Assembly (NCBI GenBank): GCA_963170055.1
Contig: CAUJGJ010000030.1
Span: 2,986,337-3,050,336 of the forward strand
DNA length: 64,000 nt
Direction of reading: 5' to 3'
Origin: Halisarca cf. caerulea
Taxonomy: Eukaryota > Porifera > Demospongiae > Chondrillida > Halisarcidae
This document shows positions 38,101 through 51,000 of the stretch, piece after piece; position 1 is the first letter of the stretch; every line of letters starts with the position of its first letter. Both the position numbers and the translations under genes were made by a program. Under the pieces are notes generated by a model. It was not told where the DNA came from. It made no database searches and saw nothing but the letters and a program-made list of their open reading frames with translations.

Positions 38101-39214
38101 TTTTGGAGTAACCATCTTCGACATACTTGAACACGATATTAGCTCCCCCACCACCACTCAGACGCAGGTTCACACCTCGCTGAGAAGCTATGTTCTCAAT
38201 AAAATGGGTGTTCAGAACATTTAATGTACCTGTTTTGATATAGTCCCCAAACTCAATAAATAGCCCACCGCCATAAGTGGCCTCATTTCCTACAAAAAGT
38301 GATGTCACTATGTCAATGGTTACAATCAATCTGCTACCAGCAAAAACAGTCAGTCCTCCACCTCTGCCAAAAGTCTGACGATTACTACCTAATTGAGACA
38401 TGTGTGAACTCTCCAATTGGTAGTATCCATATGCAGTGTTATTCAAAAATGTACATTTAGAAAATTGATATATGCAGCTAATTTCTACCTCAGCAGTTGT
38501 ACATGCTGGGTCAGGATTTCCAGGAGCACAAGGAGAATAGTCAACATGAACACCACCTCCACCATTCCCAAGATAAGGATCATCTCTAGCATGTACAGGT
38601 ATAGCATTGTTGGAGAACACAGATTGACTGACATCTACTTTACCTCCAGTCTCATACAGCACAAGACCAACACCTTCTGTATCATTGATATGTACATTGG
38701 AAATGGTAACGTTCACACATCTCCAGATATACACACCAACAAAAAACAAAGCAAACGTAGTAGAAAATGGCCCATCTTTGCTTTTACTTGGACGCATTTC
38801 ACCACAGTGCACAAATGACAGCTTAGAGATCTCTAGATTTGTCATATTCACAAAAGCAAACCCAACGGCACTGGAGTTGGCTGTGATGCTGGAGTTACAG
38901 AAAATGATGCTCTCCATGGGACCAGCACCTTCTATGGTTATGTCATCTAAATGTGAAAAAGACGTGTTGTAGATGCTCCCAAGGTGAGTGGAAAGGGTGA
39001 ACGTTCCAGGACCAATGGTGAAAATGGTTCCGTTCTGGATTGTACAGTTAGTGAAGGCATAGTCGATTGTCCTACATGGACTTTCCCCATTTAGACAGGC
39101 AGGCTCATCGTGACCATTTGAAGAGATGGAAATGTTGAATCCACAATTTGGATTGGAATTAGAGCTTACCAGTTGTGCAAATATGAGGAACACAATCCAT
39201 ATTGAGAGGCACAT
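35195..39214 (-). CDS. Array copy B: intact beta-helix/multi-TM surface protein
   Basis: Single uninterrupted frame of 1,339 aa from the ATG at 39214 (MCLSIWIVFLIFAQLVSS, a good signal peptide shared with copy D). An in-frame ATG at 39274 exists but D has a stop in the equivalent upstream stretch. Residues about 60-640 carry right-handed beta-helix repeats such as FVGNEATYGGGLF, FDSNSATYGGGIAL and FINNSATIAGGGIYV, reminiscent of PMP-like repeats, with many N-glycosylation sequons. A Cys-rich stem (CPPGTHLSDKGVCVC, GVLCGSCLHG) precedes about eight to nine membrane segments from about residue 850 to 1265, including LQPYKSKLYNVIDVLFF. The cytoplasmic tail is acidic. Expected at the cell surface with a large ectodomain; role unknown. 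Confidence 0.88.
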   Translation of the reverse strand: MCLSIWIVFLIFAQLVSSNSNPNCGFNISISSNGHDEPACLNGESPCRTIDYAFTNCTIQNGTIFTIGPGTFTLSTHLGSIYNTSFSHLDDITIEGAGPMESIIFCNSSITANSSAVGFAFVNMTNLEISKLSFVHCGEMRPSKSKDGPFSTTFALFFVGVYIWRCVNVTISNVHINDTEGVGLVLYETGGKVDVSQSVFSNNAIPVHARDDPYLGNGGGGVHVDYSPCAPGNPDPACTTAEVEISCIYQFSKCTFLNNTAYGYYQLESSHMSQLGSNRQTFGRGGGLTVFAGSRLIVTIDIVTSLFVGNEATYGGGLFIEFGDYIKTGTLNVLNTHFIENIASQRGVNLRLSGGGGANIVFKYVEDGYSKISFSNVTFVCNKAYLGGGLLMVNADGKSGQNMYLTYSVWKENTAHFGSAVYLYTGNYDPSFFTVVRSCSFVKQSIEYNHQFHTHTEGYGTVYAYNCVVQFTGSNVFQSNVGSGLVINGGSAEVFDYSDVLFDSNSATYGGGIALYSSGYISLLDNSSTSLRFINNSATIAGGGIYVQSSGGFVGECFIHFTMLKIPREWYGVHCYFCNNSAALGGADIYIPSVNSCLWYNHNESQLSDPRYVFKPPYWIAFHYCNESQSDSIGTGITKFVLPGNQSKANFSAIPGEVCNLFLYFSPENDFNATTSGTFTISLTSNKENINESNGISLLSNYTSGQVQFSRKAPGTTSLSAVVEVRSIIDPIVVIAFNVTLLNCPPGTHLSDKGVCVCSRESEEGHLVGLTCEAHEASNLTFILNSDYWFGYTCGDTPTTGSCPYAYCQGNSQDNNSIFWPIGTLSHALCSKGSSGVLCGSCLHGVLVLSNTYHCGTASECESLSPAGAWVLWISIQLIFTTLIVAFILIFDVKVLSGELCSFVFFCQIVHSLNLEYCMDCYPWPHVLSVFQALYGLWNLRIFSDLPIDICIRNLNAIELLAVEYVFAFYPFFLILSISLIFYFQERGWCCSCGHRLFVVGNRILYKFRRFLASRTSLIHGISTCLVLTYGKLAYISLSILTPVTLNVPLHSNYTCPKTDLRRSYYHGDWVYFGSDGHVYFGLLAVAVVMIFIVFPPMFLMSYPILPRLVKKCSRKAGNYLERLYRRRAVLYLLDIFQAHYHKKAVFFAGVWFVYRLVLYINDAFNPLTSLVVAVQILSGNIFLLVHSILQPYKSKLYNVIDVLFFVTIATISMIILYSQASTVAPKAILGVVIYILLSLPYLYFTVYIGYKVVYQVCVWCKACRGGRGERVVLRREAEGEQDYESTQDSHTDGREWLRGDMVYDDDDDDVWSDRSEVEEDSDLGKVVESSLSVKPVSS

Positions 39215-39546
39215 CACTGGTGAATGAATAGTCTTAAAACGCACACATCCAAAATCCGAGAGTCTCTTCACCATAAACCTTGACACAACTACAGTATAAA
39301 GAAGACACAAAGCCGGCAGATCGAGTCATAAGTACGGAATGTCGGGGTACATGCGCTACTATGGAACTAGACCTACTGTATCGCCCTCAAACTAGATGGC
39401 ATGCTGTTCCGCTGGGCTCACCATTTTTTCTGAGCAGTTGCCATATACGGAATGAGTCAACGAATAAGTTCCCGCACTTTCTTGTGGTAGACTACGTAGC
39501 TTTAATTTGGAGTGCAACTTGAACTCGGGAAATCATAGCCTGCGGT

Positions 39547-39580
39547 CGTATGGAATGTCAAACGTTTGGCATTCCATACG
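39547..39580. repeat. Short hairpin, 16-bp arms
   Basis: CGTATGGAATGTCAAA and its inverted complement with one mismatch around a CG centre. It lies in the upstream region of copy B. Confidence 0.7.
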
Positions 39581-39624
39581 GTCGAGTATCTGTACACACA
39601 GGGACAGAATTAGGGAAAGACCCC

Positions 39625-39830
39625 ACGACGATACCATAATGGCTGCTAGCAACAGACCGAAACTTGATTATAAGATAGGTTGCTGATTCAGAATCTTCTT
39701 CATCCTATCCATCCATGTGGAAGAATGCGAAGAGTAAAATTTACTCCAGTCTGCAAAATTGGTTTATTCTAACGGAGCAAAGAGAATCCGATTCGGTAGT
39801 TAAAGCGAGAACTTGAATTGCAAACCTGCT
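39625..39830 (+). pseudogene. AIRIM-like relic in unit B
   Basis: Weak similarity to exon 1 only (ATGGCTGCTAGCAACAG, then CTTCATCCTATCCATCCATG and GGAGCAAAGAGAATC), ending near GAACTTGAATTGCAAACCTG, the same breakpoint as the relic in unit D. No open frame. Confidence 0.6.
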
Positions 39831-40745
39831 TTCAGTTTTTATTATTATTATACATATATTAAATCAGTGAGTGCTTTTCAGCCATTATGCGACACGTGAT
39901 CGTGGTATGAGTGCTGTAATGTGAGCTTGCAGCCCGGCTTGATACAATGTCGGAAAGCTGTTGCCGGAAAAGCACAAAAAAGAAAAGTATATGTAAGCCC
40001 ATCATAAATAAATACAGCACGAAATAGTGTGTTGGCATAAATACATTCACAAGGTGGGGGGTGGGTATAATTACAGGAAATCAAAAGTGGACTAACTGAC
40101 ACTTAGAACATGGACAACTTACATGAAAGGTGTCGTGTGCGTTATCAGGATCCAAAGTTGGTGATGAATTGGTCCCACATACAGCATAATATTATGATCT
40201 GTCGTTTGTTTGAATTAAATGGCAGATCGAGGTTGATGGGTGATATGAGATTCCATAATTTGGCAACTCTATTGATTTAGTGTCAACCGTTAATGTCCTT
40301 GTGCATATAGTTGTGTCGCAGTTTAATTAGATTGGGAGCAGAGTTCTTTGGGCATTTATAAACACAGTCCATCCTCTGGTTATCTGAGTATTTTAATACT
40401 TGGGGGTCAAAAATTATAGAAAAGACAACAATTGTTCAAGAAACTTATGTGTTGGCTGTTCCCAAGAGCCGTACCCGTTATGTACTCTATTTCTCATGCA
40501 ACGATGCATGGTATTTCTTGTAGATCTGTTGTGACTATTGCATTCCACCAGTCAAAATAACACACTGTCAGTGGAACATGTATAATATCAGCTCCTTCTG
40601 TCCTAATGCGTTGTAGAGACATGAATAGTAGTTGCTGTACATGCATAGAGGAGAGGTGGTCCTGGCACAAGATACATTAGTGCATGTGACTGAGGTGGCC
40701 TATAGACATGCAACATGCATGAAGTGGTCACGGACGGTTGGTTAT

Positions 40746-40870
40746 TAGTCTCATGTAACACAGACCCGCTTCTCGCCTCCATTTTTTATTATGATGTCGT
40801 TTGGTCGGCGAGCAAATGACGTCATAATAAAAAATGGAGGCGAGAAGCGGGTCTGTGTTACATGAGACTA
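40746..40870. mobile_element. Foldback MITE, TAGTCT family, copy 4
   Basis: A 125-bp element with arms of about 50 bp, nearly perfect (TAGTCTCATGTAACACAGAC at both ends), around a short GTCGTTTGGTCGGCGAGCAA centre. Exact 9-bp flanking repeat gttggttat (40737-40745 and 40871-40879). Confidence 0.9.
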
Positions 40871-41483
40871 GTTGGTTATGTGGACCATGTACATCAGATT
40901 GCATGTTTATATAATGCACTCCAATTGAGTTCATTTCTGCAGGATAGCAGTTTACAAAAACTATAATTAACTTTGATTTGAATCCTCTTAGCCTAGAGTT
41001 AATCCAGAAAATTTCCTCAATACGGCACAGAATGGCAACAATTTAATTGGATTATCATATGTAGCCTGTACTATATGCAAGGAGGAGAAAGACCACTTAG
41101 TCTATTAATTATTGCCAAAATTGCTATAATAATCATCAGAGGATGCGGCAATAAAGGGAGTGTACCACTCAGGTGCACAGTCTGATTACACTCATTGACA
41201 AAATTATTTGATTAATCAAAACACAAGCAAGCAGGTGTATAATAGTGAAATATACACTTACATATAGCCAAAAACCATACACAAGAAAACAATATTTAAT
41301 AGTTGCAATGTTCATTAATTTTAATCACACCACAATACCTGTGACACCATACATATTATTTTAGATAAATCAAGTAAGCCTAAGATTTAATCATATTTGC
41401 CCATGAATAAATAATTAGTGGACTGCAATCAAAGTTATCTAGAAAAAATCCTTCAGTGGTAGTCGAATATTCTTAGATCAGCT

Positions 41484-44400
41484 TTATAATGTTGTTGCAA
41501 AAAGATTTAAATTCAATGATTTCTCCTGGATCACATTATTGTCTTCTACAACTGCCCAGTGATCACTCCAGTTATCATCGTCATATATTGTTTTTGCAGA
41601 CAGAGTTAATTCGATTACTTTTCCCTGATTATTGCCTTCTTCACTGCGATCACTCTGGTCATCGTCATCATCATAGACCATGTCACCACGCAACCACTCA
41701 CGTCCATCCATGTGACTGTCCTGAGTGGATTCATAGTCTTGCTCACCCTCAGCCTCCCTCCTCAACACCACACGCTCTCCACGGCCACCTCTGCAAGCCT
41801 TACACCAGACACACACTTGATAAACAACCTTGTACCCAATGTACACAGTGAAGTACAGGTAGGGTAGAGAGAGGAGGATGTAAATGACCACACCAAGGAT
41901 TGCCTTAGGAGCAACAGTGCTTGCCTGGCTGTACAGGATAATCGTGCTGATGGTTGCTATAATCACAAAGAACACAACGTCGATAACATTGTAAAGTTTG
42001 CTCTTGTAAGGTTGGAGAATGAAATGGACTAGAAGAAAGATAATCCCACTAAGGTTTTGAACAGCAACCACCAAGTAGGCAAATGGATTAAAGGCATCAT
42101 TGATGTACAGAACAAGACGATACACAAACCACACACCAGCAAAAAACACAACCTTCTTATGATAGTGTGCCTGGAATATGTCCAAGAGATAGAGTACTGC
42201 TCTTCTTTGGTAGAATCTTTCCAAACAATTTCCAGCTTTTGTGTTACACTTCTTCACTAGCCTTGGCAGGATGGGGTAGCTCATTAGAAACATTGGTGGG
42301 AAAACTATGAATATCATTACAACTGCAACCGCTAGTAACCCAAAGTATAAATGCCCATCAGATCCAAAGTACACCCAGTCACCGTGATAGTACGATCGAT
42401 GGAGATTAGGTTTAGGACATTGGTAATTTGAGTGCTGGGGGACATTAAGAGTGACTGGAGTCAAGATGGACAGAGAAATGTACGCCAGTTTACCATATGT
42501 CAACACTAAACATGTGGATATTCCATGGATCAACGATGTCCTTGATGCAAGAAATCTACGAAACTTGTACAACATTCTGTTGCCTACAACAAACAGTCTG
42601 TGTCCACAAGAGCAACACCAACCACGCTCTTGGAAGTAGAAAATCAAACTGATGGAGAGGATCAAAAAGAAAGTGTAAAAGGCAAATATGTATTCCACGG
42701 CCAAAAGTTCAATGGCATTCCAATTTCGGATGCATATGTCAATTGGCAAATCAGAGAATATGCGCAAATTCCACAGTCCATACAATGCTCGAAACACACT
42801 CAAAACATGTCGCCAAGGATAACAGTCCGTGGAGTACTCCAAATTCAGAGAATGCACAATTTGACAGAAGAAGACAAAGGAACAGAGTTCTCCACTCAGC
42901 ACTTTCACATCAAAGATCAGAATGAATACTACAATCAGAGTTGTGAAGATGAACTGTATGCTAACCCACAGTTCCCAGGCACCTGCTGGAGACAATGCAC
43001 ATTCACTTGCAGCACAATGATAGGTACTGGATAGCACATGTACTCCATACAAACAATTCCCACAGAGGACACCACTGCTACCAGAGGGACAGGATGATGG
43101 GGTGCCCTTTGGCTGAACAGTAAAACTGCTTCCTTGACTGCAGAAGGCATTTGGACACAGTCCCGTAGTTGGAGTGTCATCCCAGTGGCACATGTGCACG
43201 TATCCAAACCAATAGTCAGACTGAAGTGTAACAGTGAGGTTGGTGTTTTCATATGCTACACAGTCTAAGCCCTCCAAGTACCCCTTGTCATCACTTTCAT
43301 GTGAGCATACACACACACCTTTAGAAAGATACGAATCAGGAGGACACTTTAACAGTGTAACATTCAGGTCAATGACAACAATGGGTTCCATTAATGTACG
43401 CACTTGAACTGTAGCATTGGAAACTGTACCCGCAGTGTTCTTTAGAAACTTGACAGGTCCTGAAGTATAGGTGCTTTCTGAAGAGATCGCAATTGATGTG
43501 TTTCTGTTTTTCAGATAGATGAAAAATGGGCTATTAATTGTTTTATTCAAGTCATCCTCGGGAGAAAAATAGTGTGAAAGATTGTGGATCTGTCCAGGGA
43601 TTCCCTCAATATTCACTGCAGATTGGTTGCTAGGTGAAACAAACTTTATTATTTCGTTTGCTATGGAATCTGATTGGATTTTATCACAGTACTTGAATGC
43701 ATCCCAGTATGGTGGTCTGAACACATACTGCGGGTTGGATAGATTACGCTCAGCCGGACTAAGGTCGTACCACAAACAAGGTTTAACTGAAGGTGCATAG
43801 ATGTCAGCTCCTGCAATAAGTGCTGAATTCCTACAAAAAGATATTGTCACATTCTGCCCTGCCCACTGATTTGGTGCCCTTGCGGGATTGACTCCTATGA
43901 AACACTCTTGTGTGAGTCCAGCACTGTACTGGACATATATAGCACCACCAACAATTGCTGAATTGTTCGCAAAACATATGTGTGTATCAGATGTTATGGA
44001 TAAGTAGGCACCAGCATAGAGAGCAATTCCTCCTCCATTGGTGGCAGTGTTGGAATCAAAGATGGTTGTACTGACTAAAAAGTAAACAGAACACCCAACC
44101 ACTACAAGTCCCGAGCCAACATTACCAACAAACATATTCGCATCAATAAATTCTATGTTATAATTGTAAGAATATACTGTTCCGTAACCTTCTGTGTGGG
44201 TATGCTGGGATCCATATTCAACAGAATTAGTTTTAAAGAAACATTGCTCAATAAAAATTGGAAGGGAGGGTTTCATATGTGGGGTCACATACAAATATGC
44301 AGCTGATCCAAAATGAGCAGTGTTTCCCTCCCATTCACATTTGTACAGGGAAATGTCTGGTCCACGGGCACTGTTGTGTTGGAAGGGTGCGTATTACTAT

Positions 44401-45661
44401 AATCCACATAAATCAATAGTCCACCACCTATAGGGGCAATGTTGTGTGAAAAGTTTACATGTTGCAAAGTGGTTTGAATCGAATCTTTACTGTAACACAA
44501 TTTTGATATACCAGTAATTTGAAATTTGACAAAAGCTCCACCTCCTCCACCAAATGGCAGATTTACACTATTCTGAGAAACACGGTTCTCTATAAAATCA
44601 GAACCTATAACCGACATAAGTACTTGATTATCTTCTCCAACCTCCATGTACAACCCACCACCATAATCAGCCTCATTTACTTCAAACGTAGACTTATGTA
44701 TAGTTACATTAACACCAGCATTCGCATTGCCACTAACGAACACAGTCAGTCCACCACCTCTACCAAAAGTCTGTCGATCACTTCCTGATTGGGAAATATG
44801 TGTGCTCTCCAGTTGATAGTGCCCACATGCAATATTGTTCAAAAATTTGCAATCAGTAAATTGTAAATGAATTGCTCCCTTAACAAAAGACTGATTATAA
44901 CATGGCTGGCTATCAACATGTCCCGGAGGACAAGGAGGAAAGTCTATATTCACACCACCTCCACCATTCCCAAGATAAGGATCATCTCTAGCATGAGCAG
45001 GTATAGCATTGTTGGAGAGCACACACTGACTGACATCTACTTTACCTCCAGTCTCGTACAGCACAAGACCAACACCTTCTGTATCATTGATGTGTACATT
45101 GGAAATGGTAACGTCCACACATCTCCAGATATACACACCAACAAAGAACAAAGCAAAAGATGTTGAAGATGGCTTATCTTTGCTTGTACTTGGACGCATC
45201 TCACCACAGTGCACAAACGACAGCTTAGAGATCTTCAGGTTTGTCATATTCACAAAAGCAAACCCCACGGCACTGGAGTTGTCCATGATGCTGGAGTTAC
45301 AGGAAATGATGCTGTCCACAGGACTGGCACCTTCTATGGTTATGTCGTCTAAATGTGAAAAAGATGTGTTGTAGATGCTCCCCAGGTGAGTGGAAAGGGT
45401 GAACGTTCCAGGACCAATGGTGAAAATGGTTCCGTTCTGGATTGTACAGTTAGTGAAGGCATAGTCGATTGTCCTACATGGACTTTCCCCATTTAGACAG
45501 TCAGGCTCATTGTGACCATTTGAAGAGATGGAAATGTTGAATGCACAATTTGGATTGGAACCAGAGCTTACCAGTGGAGCAGAAATGAGGAACACCAACA
45601 CAATCCGCATTACAGACGCATCGCTGGTGAATGAAGTCATGTTAAGCACACATCTAAACAT
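41484..45661 (-). pseudogene. Array copy C: beta-helix/multi-TM surface protein with one frameshift
   Basis: Two overlapping minus-strand frames (45661-44285 and 44294-41484) together cover the whole protein. Copy A has CCACAGGGCAC where C has CCACGGGCAC at about 44,362-44,370, a one-base deletion that accounts for the break. Sequence before and after matches copy A closely, including the N-terminus, the Cys-rich stem (CPPDSYLSKGVCVC) and the membrane domain. The C-terminus is extended by a second acidic block (YDDDNWSDHWAVVEDNN) absent from the other copies. Probably a recent pseudogene, or a sequencing error at a single base. Confidence 0.82.
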
Positions 45662-46097
45662 GTTGTGGTGGTCTCGTTACCACAAACCTTGACGCAACTA
45701 TAGAGAAGACACAAAGCAAAGTCGTAAGTAAGAAATGCGGGTACATGCGGTACTAGTACTATGGGACTATAGACATATACTGCATCGCCCTCGAATTGGA
45801 TGACACGTTTTTTTCTCGTTAGGCTTACCTTTTTTCTGAGAAGCTGCCGTACACAGAATGAGTCAACGAATAAGTTCCCGCACTTTATTGGGGCTCCCTA
45901 CGTAGTAATGGTAGCTCGGGATATCCACAGTATCACTGGATAGACACTCGATTATTGCATTGGCAATCCTTGTAAGGCTTCGTAATAACGATGGTACGAA
46001 ACTTGGCTGACCGTATATACTTTTGGGGTCAACTCGGTCTGCAGCATTTATATCTCGATGCCTGCAGACGAAAGGGACTGAATTAGGGGAAGACCCT

Positions 46098-46620
46098 ACG
46101 ATGGCCGTAAAAATGGCTGCCAAACAACAGAAGGGAAAACTATACTAGCTAGGTTGCTGCATAGATAAACGTTTGCTGAATCTTCTTTATCCTATTCATC
46201 CAAGTGAAAGAATGCGAAGAGTATAGAATTTATTCCAATCGATAAAATTTGTTGATTGCAACTGAGCAAAGAGAATCAGTAGTTAGAACTTTAGAACTGA
46301 GACCAGGAGGATTGTGTGACGGAGAGTACTTTACTGACCTTGTCACGAAGCGGACAGCGCAAAGACTGCAAGAGGAGATGGAAAGATTGTTGGTGGTCAA
46401 TGATGAGCACAGGTGAGAATGAACAACATCTTTTGTGATGCAGAAACGTTGGGTATTCGAGAACCACAACAGAAAAGCATGTCAGGTCCTTGACGCCCTC
46501 ATTCAGACAGTGCCTCATGGGGATCCCTCTGCCTTCATCCAGTGCAGTCATTTTCAGCTATGGACCATGTGGATAAAGGACTTGGCTTTCATCTGCACTA
46601 GGGAGTAGGCCCAATCCTAC
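46098..46620 (+). pseudogene. AIRIM-like relic in unit C
   Basis: Exon-1-like sequence starts ATGGCTGCCAAACAACAG, then AAGGGAAAACTATACTAG, a stop after 11 codons. Exon-2-like sequence (GAGAACCACAACAGAAAAGC) follows without the normal intron, as in unit A. Confidence 0.75.
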
Positions 46621-47219
46621 AAGCATGCTTGTCCAGCATATCACTCAATCTCAGGGCTATACATTGTACATATTTCAACATTTCTATTGAACTGCTCAAA
46701 TGTTCTTTGACAGTCCTACTCCCAACACATGCAATTCATGAAATACTAGTCTTTGACAAACTTTTCTGTTCTTGAGGCATTCAAGTTGTAAACACAGTTC
46801 ATCCTCTGATTATCCTGGCATATAATGCTTGGAGTCAAAACATACAGAAAAGATGGCAGTTGCTAGAGATACTTCATGTGTTGATTGCTCCCAAGAGCCA
46901 AAAGATTTTTATGTACCCGTTACATACTCTATTTCATATTATTCAATGCACGGTATTCCTTGTAGATCTATCAGTGACTGTTGCATTCCACCAGTCAATG
47001 TACACACTGGGACACGACTATTAAAGTCAGCTGCTTCTGTCCTTCGTAGAGACAAGAAAATTACTGTATAATAGTTTCTGTATATATGCATAGAGGAGAG
47101 GTGGTCCTTACACCAAGATACACTAGTGTCCCTGAGGTCGCCTATAGGCAATGTAAAATGGTCACTATAGAGACGTCAGTTGGTCATGTGGACTGTACGC
47201 TAGACTGCAGGTATTGAGT

Positions 47220-47339
47220 TAGACTAAGTCCAGCTGTGACCCATGTTTGAACAGAAGCACCGGGGCAGGAATGGACATGTTTCCCTCTCCCGCCATTGGT
47301 GCTTATACGTACTAACATGGGTTACAGCTGGCTGGACTA
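47220..47339. mobile_element. TAG...CTA foldback element, copy 5 (diverged)
   Basis: A 120-bp element with imperfect inverted ends (TAGACTAAGTCCAGCTGTGA ... TACAGCTGGCTGGACTA), flanked by the exact 9-bp repeat gtattgagt (47211-47219 and 47340-47348). Confidence 0.8.
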
Positions 47340-48069
47340 GTATTGAGTGTACTCTTGAGCTCATTTCTGCAGGACAGTACCCATCATACGTACAGTTCAC
47401 ACAAGCTACAGTGCAACCCACTCAACACCAAACTCAAGGGACTGATAAAGTGTTTGTTTTATCTCAATTTCCTGTTATCAGAACAATTAGGAATACTAGG
47501 GGCATTCAAGGTGCCATTTGCAACTTTAACCAATATTTTACATTACAATACTAACCAAAATTTAACATTAAGCGAGTTTGTGTTAACAGGGCTCCACTGT
47601 ATTAATTTTGATCCAGATAATTTTGTCAATTTTGTGCATAATGATAATAATTTAACCGGATTATACGTATACCCAGTACTATATGTAAGGGAGAGAAAGA
47701 CCACTATTATTGCCAAAAATGGCAATGAGCATGCTGCAATGAAGGATTGTACCACAATTAATACTACCCAGTGCAAATTCTGGTTACACTCATTGCATGG
47801 CAAATTTGACTAATCAAAACACAATCAGGTGTATAATATTGAATTACATGCACTCACATAATATTATAGCCAAAGACCACACAGAAAACAACATTAAACA
47901 GTTGCAATGTCAATTAATCTCAACGAGTAAATCACAACATTAAGCGACAATACCTGTGACACCATGCATATTACTGTAGATAAATCAAATAAAATTAAGT
48001 ATATTTGCCCATGAACAAGTTGTGACAAGAAATTATTTCTTAAATAAAAATGAATACTGTGCATGTATT

Positions 48070-51000
48070 CTAGCTTGATATTGTTTTTGCAGAAAGTGTA
48101 AATTCAATTACTTTTACCCGCTTACTGCCTTCTTCAACTTCACTGTGATCACTCTGGCTATCATGATCATCGTCATCATCATAGACCATGTCATCACGCA
48201 ACCACCGACGTCCATCCATGTGACTGTCCTGAGTGGATTCATAGTCTTTCTCAACCTCTGCCTCCCTCCTCAACACCACACGCTCTCCACGGCCACCTCT
48301 GCAAGCCTTACACCAGACACACACTTGATAAACAACCTTGTACCCAATGTACACAGTGAAGTACAGGTAGGGTAGAGAGAGGAGGATGTAAATGACCACA
48401 CCAAGGATTGCCTTAGGAGCAACAGTGCTTGCTTGGCTGTAGATGATAATAGTGCTGATGGTTGCAATAATCACAAAGAACACAACGTCGATAACATTGT
48501 AAAGTTTGCTCTTGTAAGGTTGGAGAATGGAATGGACCAGAAGAAAGATAATCCCACTGAGAATTTGAACAGCAACCACCAAGGAAGTAAGTGGATTAAA
48601 GGCATCATTGATGTACAGAACAAGACGATACACAAACCACATACCAGCAAAAAACACAACCTTCTTATGATAGCGTGCCTGGAATATGTCCAAGAGATAA
48701 AGTACTGCTCTTCTTTGGTAGAATCTTTCCAAACAATTTCCAGCTTTTCTGCTACACTTCTTCACTAGCCTTGGCAGGATGGGGTAGCTCATTAGAAACA
48801 TTGGTGGGAAAACTATGAATATCATTACAACTGCAACTGCTAGTAACCCAAAGTATACATGTCCATCAGATCCAAAGTACACCCAGTCACCGTGATAGTA
48901 CGATCGACGGAGGTCAGTTTTGGAACAAGTATAATTTGAGTGCAGGGGGACATTAAGAGTGACTGGAGTCAAGATGGACAGAGAAATGTACGCCAGTTTA
49001 CCATATGTCAACACTAAACATGTGGATATTCCATGGATCAACGATGTCCTTGATGCAAGAAATCTACGAAAATTATACAACATTCTGTTGCCTACGACAA
49101 ACAGTCTGTGTCCACAAGAGCAACACCAACCACGCTCCTGGAAGTAGAAGATCAAACTGATCGAGAGGATCAAAAAGAAAGGGTAAAAGGCAAATACGTA
49201 TTCCACAGCTAAAAGTTCAATGGCATTCCAATTTCGGATGCAAATGTCAATTGACAAATCAGAGAAGATGCGCAAATTCCACAGTCCATACAATGCTTGA
49301 AACACACTCAAAACATGTGGCCAAGGATAACAGTCTGTACAGTACTCCAAATTCAGAGAATGCACAATTTGACAGAAGAAGACAAAGGAGCAGAGTTCTC
49401 CACTCAGCACTTTCACATCAAAAATTAGAATGAATGCTACAATCAGAGTTGTGAAGATGAACTGTATGCTAATCCACAATACCCAGGCACCTGCTGGAGA
49501 TAGCGACTCACATTCACTCGCAGTACCACACTGATAGGTGTTGGACAACACAAGTACTCCATGCAGACAACTTCCACAGAGGACACCACTGCCACTGGGA
49601 GGACAAGAGGATTTGGTGACATTAGCCCAGAAACTATTGCTTGTTGAATCCCCTAGGTTACAGAAGGCAGTCAGACATTGTCCTGTGGTTGGAATAGAGT
49701 CATAACATGTATACCCAAACCAAAAGTGAGAAGTAAGGGTGAAAGTGAGGTTGGAAGCTTCATGTGCCTCACAGGTTAGACCTACCAAGTATCCCTCTTC
49801 ACTTTCACTTGAACATACACACACACCTTTATCAGAAAGATGCGTTCCAGGAGGGCAGTTTAACAATGTAACATTTAGAACAATGACAACAATTGGATCA
49901 ATCAATGTACGAACTTCAACCTCACCAATGGAAGAGCTCCCTGAAGTATTTTTTGAAAACTGCACTGGTCCTGAAGTGTAGCTACTTCCTGGAGTTATTC
50001 TGACTGATGTATCAGTCCTCTTAACACCATCTGCCAGACTGACAGAAAAATACCCTCTTGTGGTGGCATTGAAGTCATTCTCAGGTGTGAAGTGCGAGAA
50101 AAGGTTATCCACTTCTCCAGGAAACACACTGATATGTACTTCGGATTGATGATCCGGTAGAACAAATTTCGTTGTTCCAGTTCCTATGGAATCTGATTGG
50201 TTGATATTACAGTACGTGAATGCAGCCCAGTATGGTGGTTTGAAGACATACTGCGGATCTGAAAGCTGTGGTTCCTTGAGATCATACCACAAACAGGAAG
50301 TTAATGAAGGCACATATATGTCGGCCCCTCCTATAGCACTAGCCGAGTTATTGCAAAAGTGAGCCTGAGCATAAGTCCAAGTGCTTGGTATAAATTGAAA
50401 GGTATCATAGTAGTACACGGGACAGTCCTCTAATATACCTCCACTTGAATGCACATATATACCACCACCAGCAATTGTAGCAGAATTGTGAGTAAAAACC
50501 AGTTGCGCATGACCACCTAATGATATGTACCCATCAGAATACAAGGCAATGCCTCCTCCGTAAGTAGCCGTATTGGAATCAAATATTGTTAATGTATCGG
50601 CAAATTGGGCTTTGCCTCCTTTTATCACCAGTCCTGAACCTCTGTTGCCGGAGAATGTGTTTGTTCCCTTAAACCATACATCAAAATTATAGGCATATAC
50701 TGTTCCATAACCTTCTGTGTGTGTGTGGAGTTGAGGATCATATTCAATAGACTGTTTTGTGAAAGTACAACTGTTTATACCAACAAAATTATTTGAGGTT
50801 TTAGGAGAAGTAGCTCCATACAGGTAGACTGCTGATCCAACATGAGCAATGTTTCCCTCCCACACGCTACCTGCTACTTGTGAACCAGGTCCGTCATTAG
50901 TAACCACCATCAACCCACCTCCTCGGTAAGCCTTGTTACGGAGAAAGGTATTGTTATAAAAGGATGTTGCAATGTAGTTTTGAAAACTGAAAAGTGCCCC

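Larger units (their letters stand above)
39215..41483. other. Array spacer B-C
   Basis: Contains an AIRIM-like relic (39,625-39,830), a 34-bp hairpin (39,547-39,580) and a foldback element (40,746-40,870). No functional gene seen. Confidence 0.75.
45662..48069. other. Array spacer C-D
   Basis: Holds an AIRIM-like relic (46,098-46,620) and a TAG...CTA foldback element (47,220-47,339). Otherwise like spacer A-B. Confidence 0.75.

Noticed and set aside
44285..45661. N-terminal part of copy C as a separate gene
   Set aside because: The break is explained by a one-base deletion relative to copy A; the overlapping downstream frame carries the rest of the protein.
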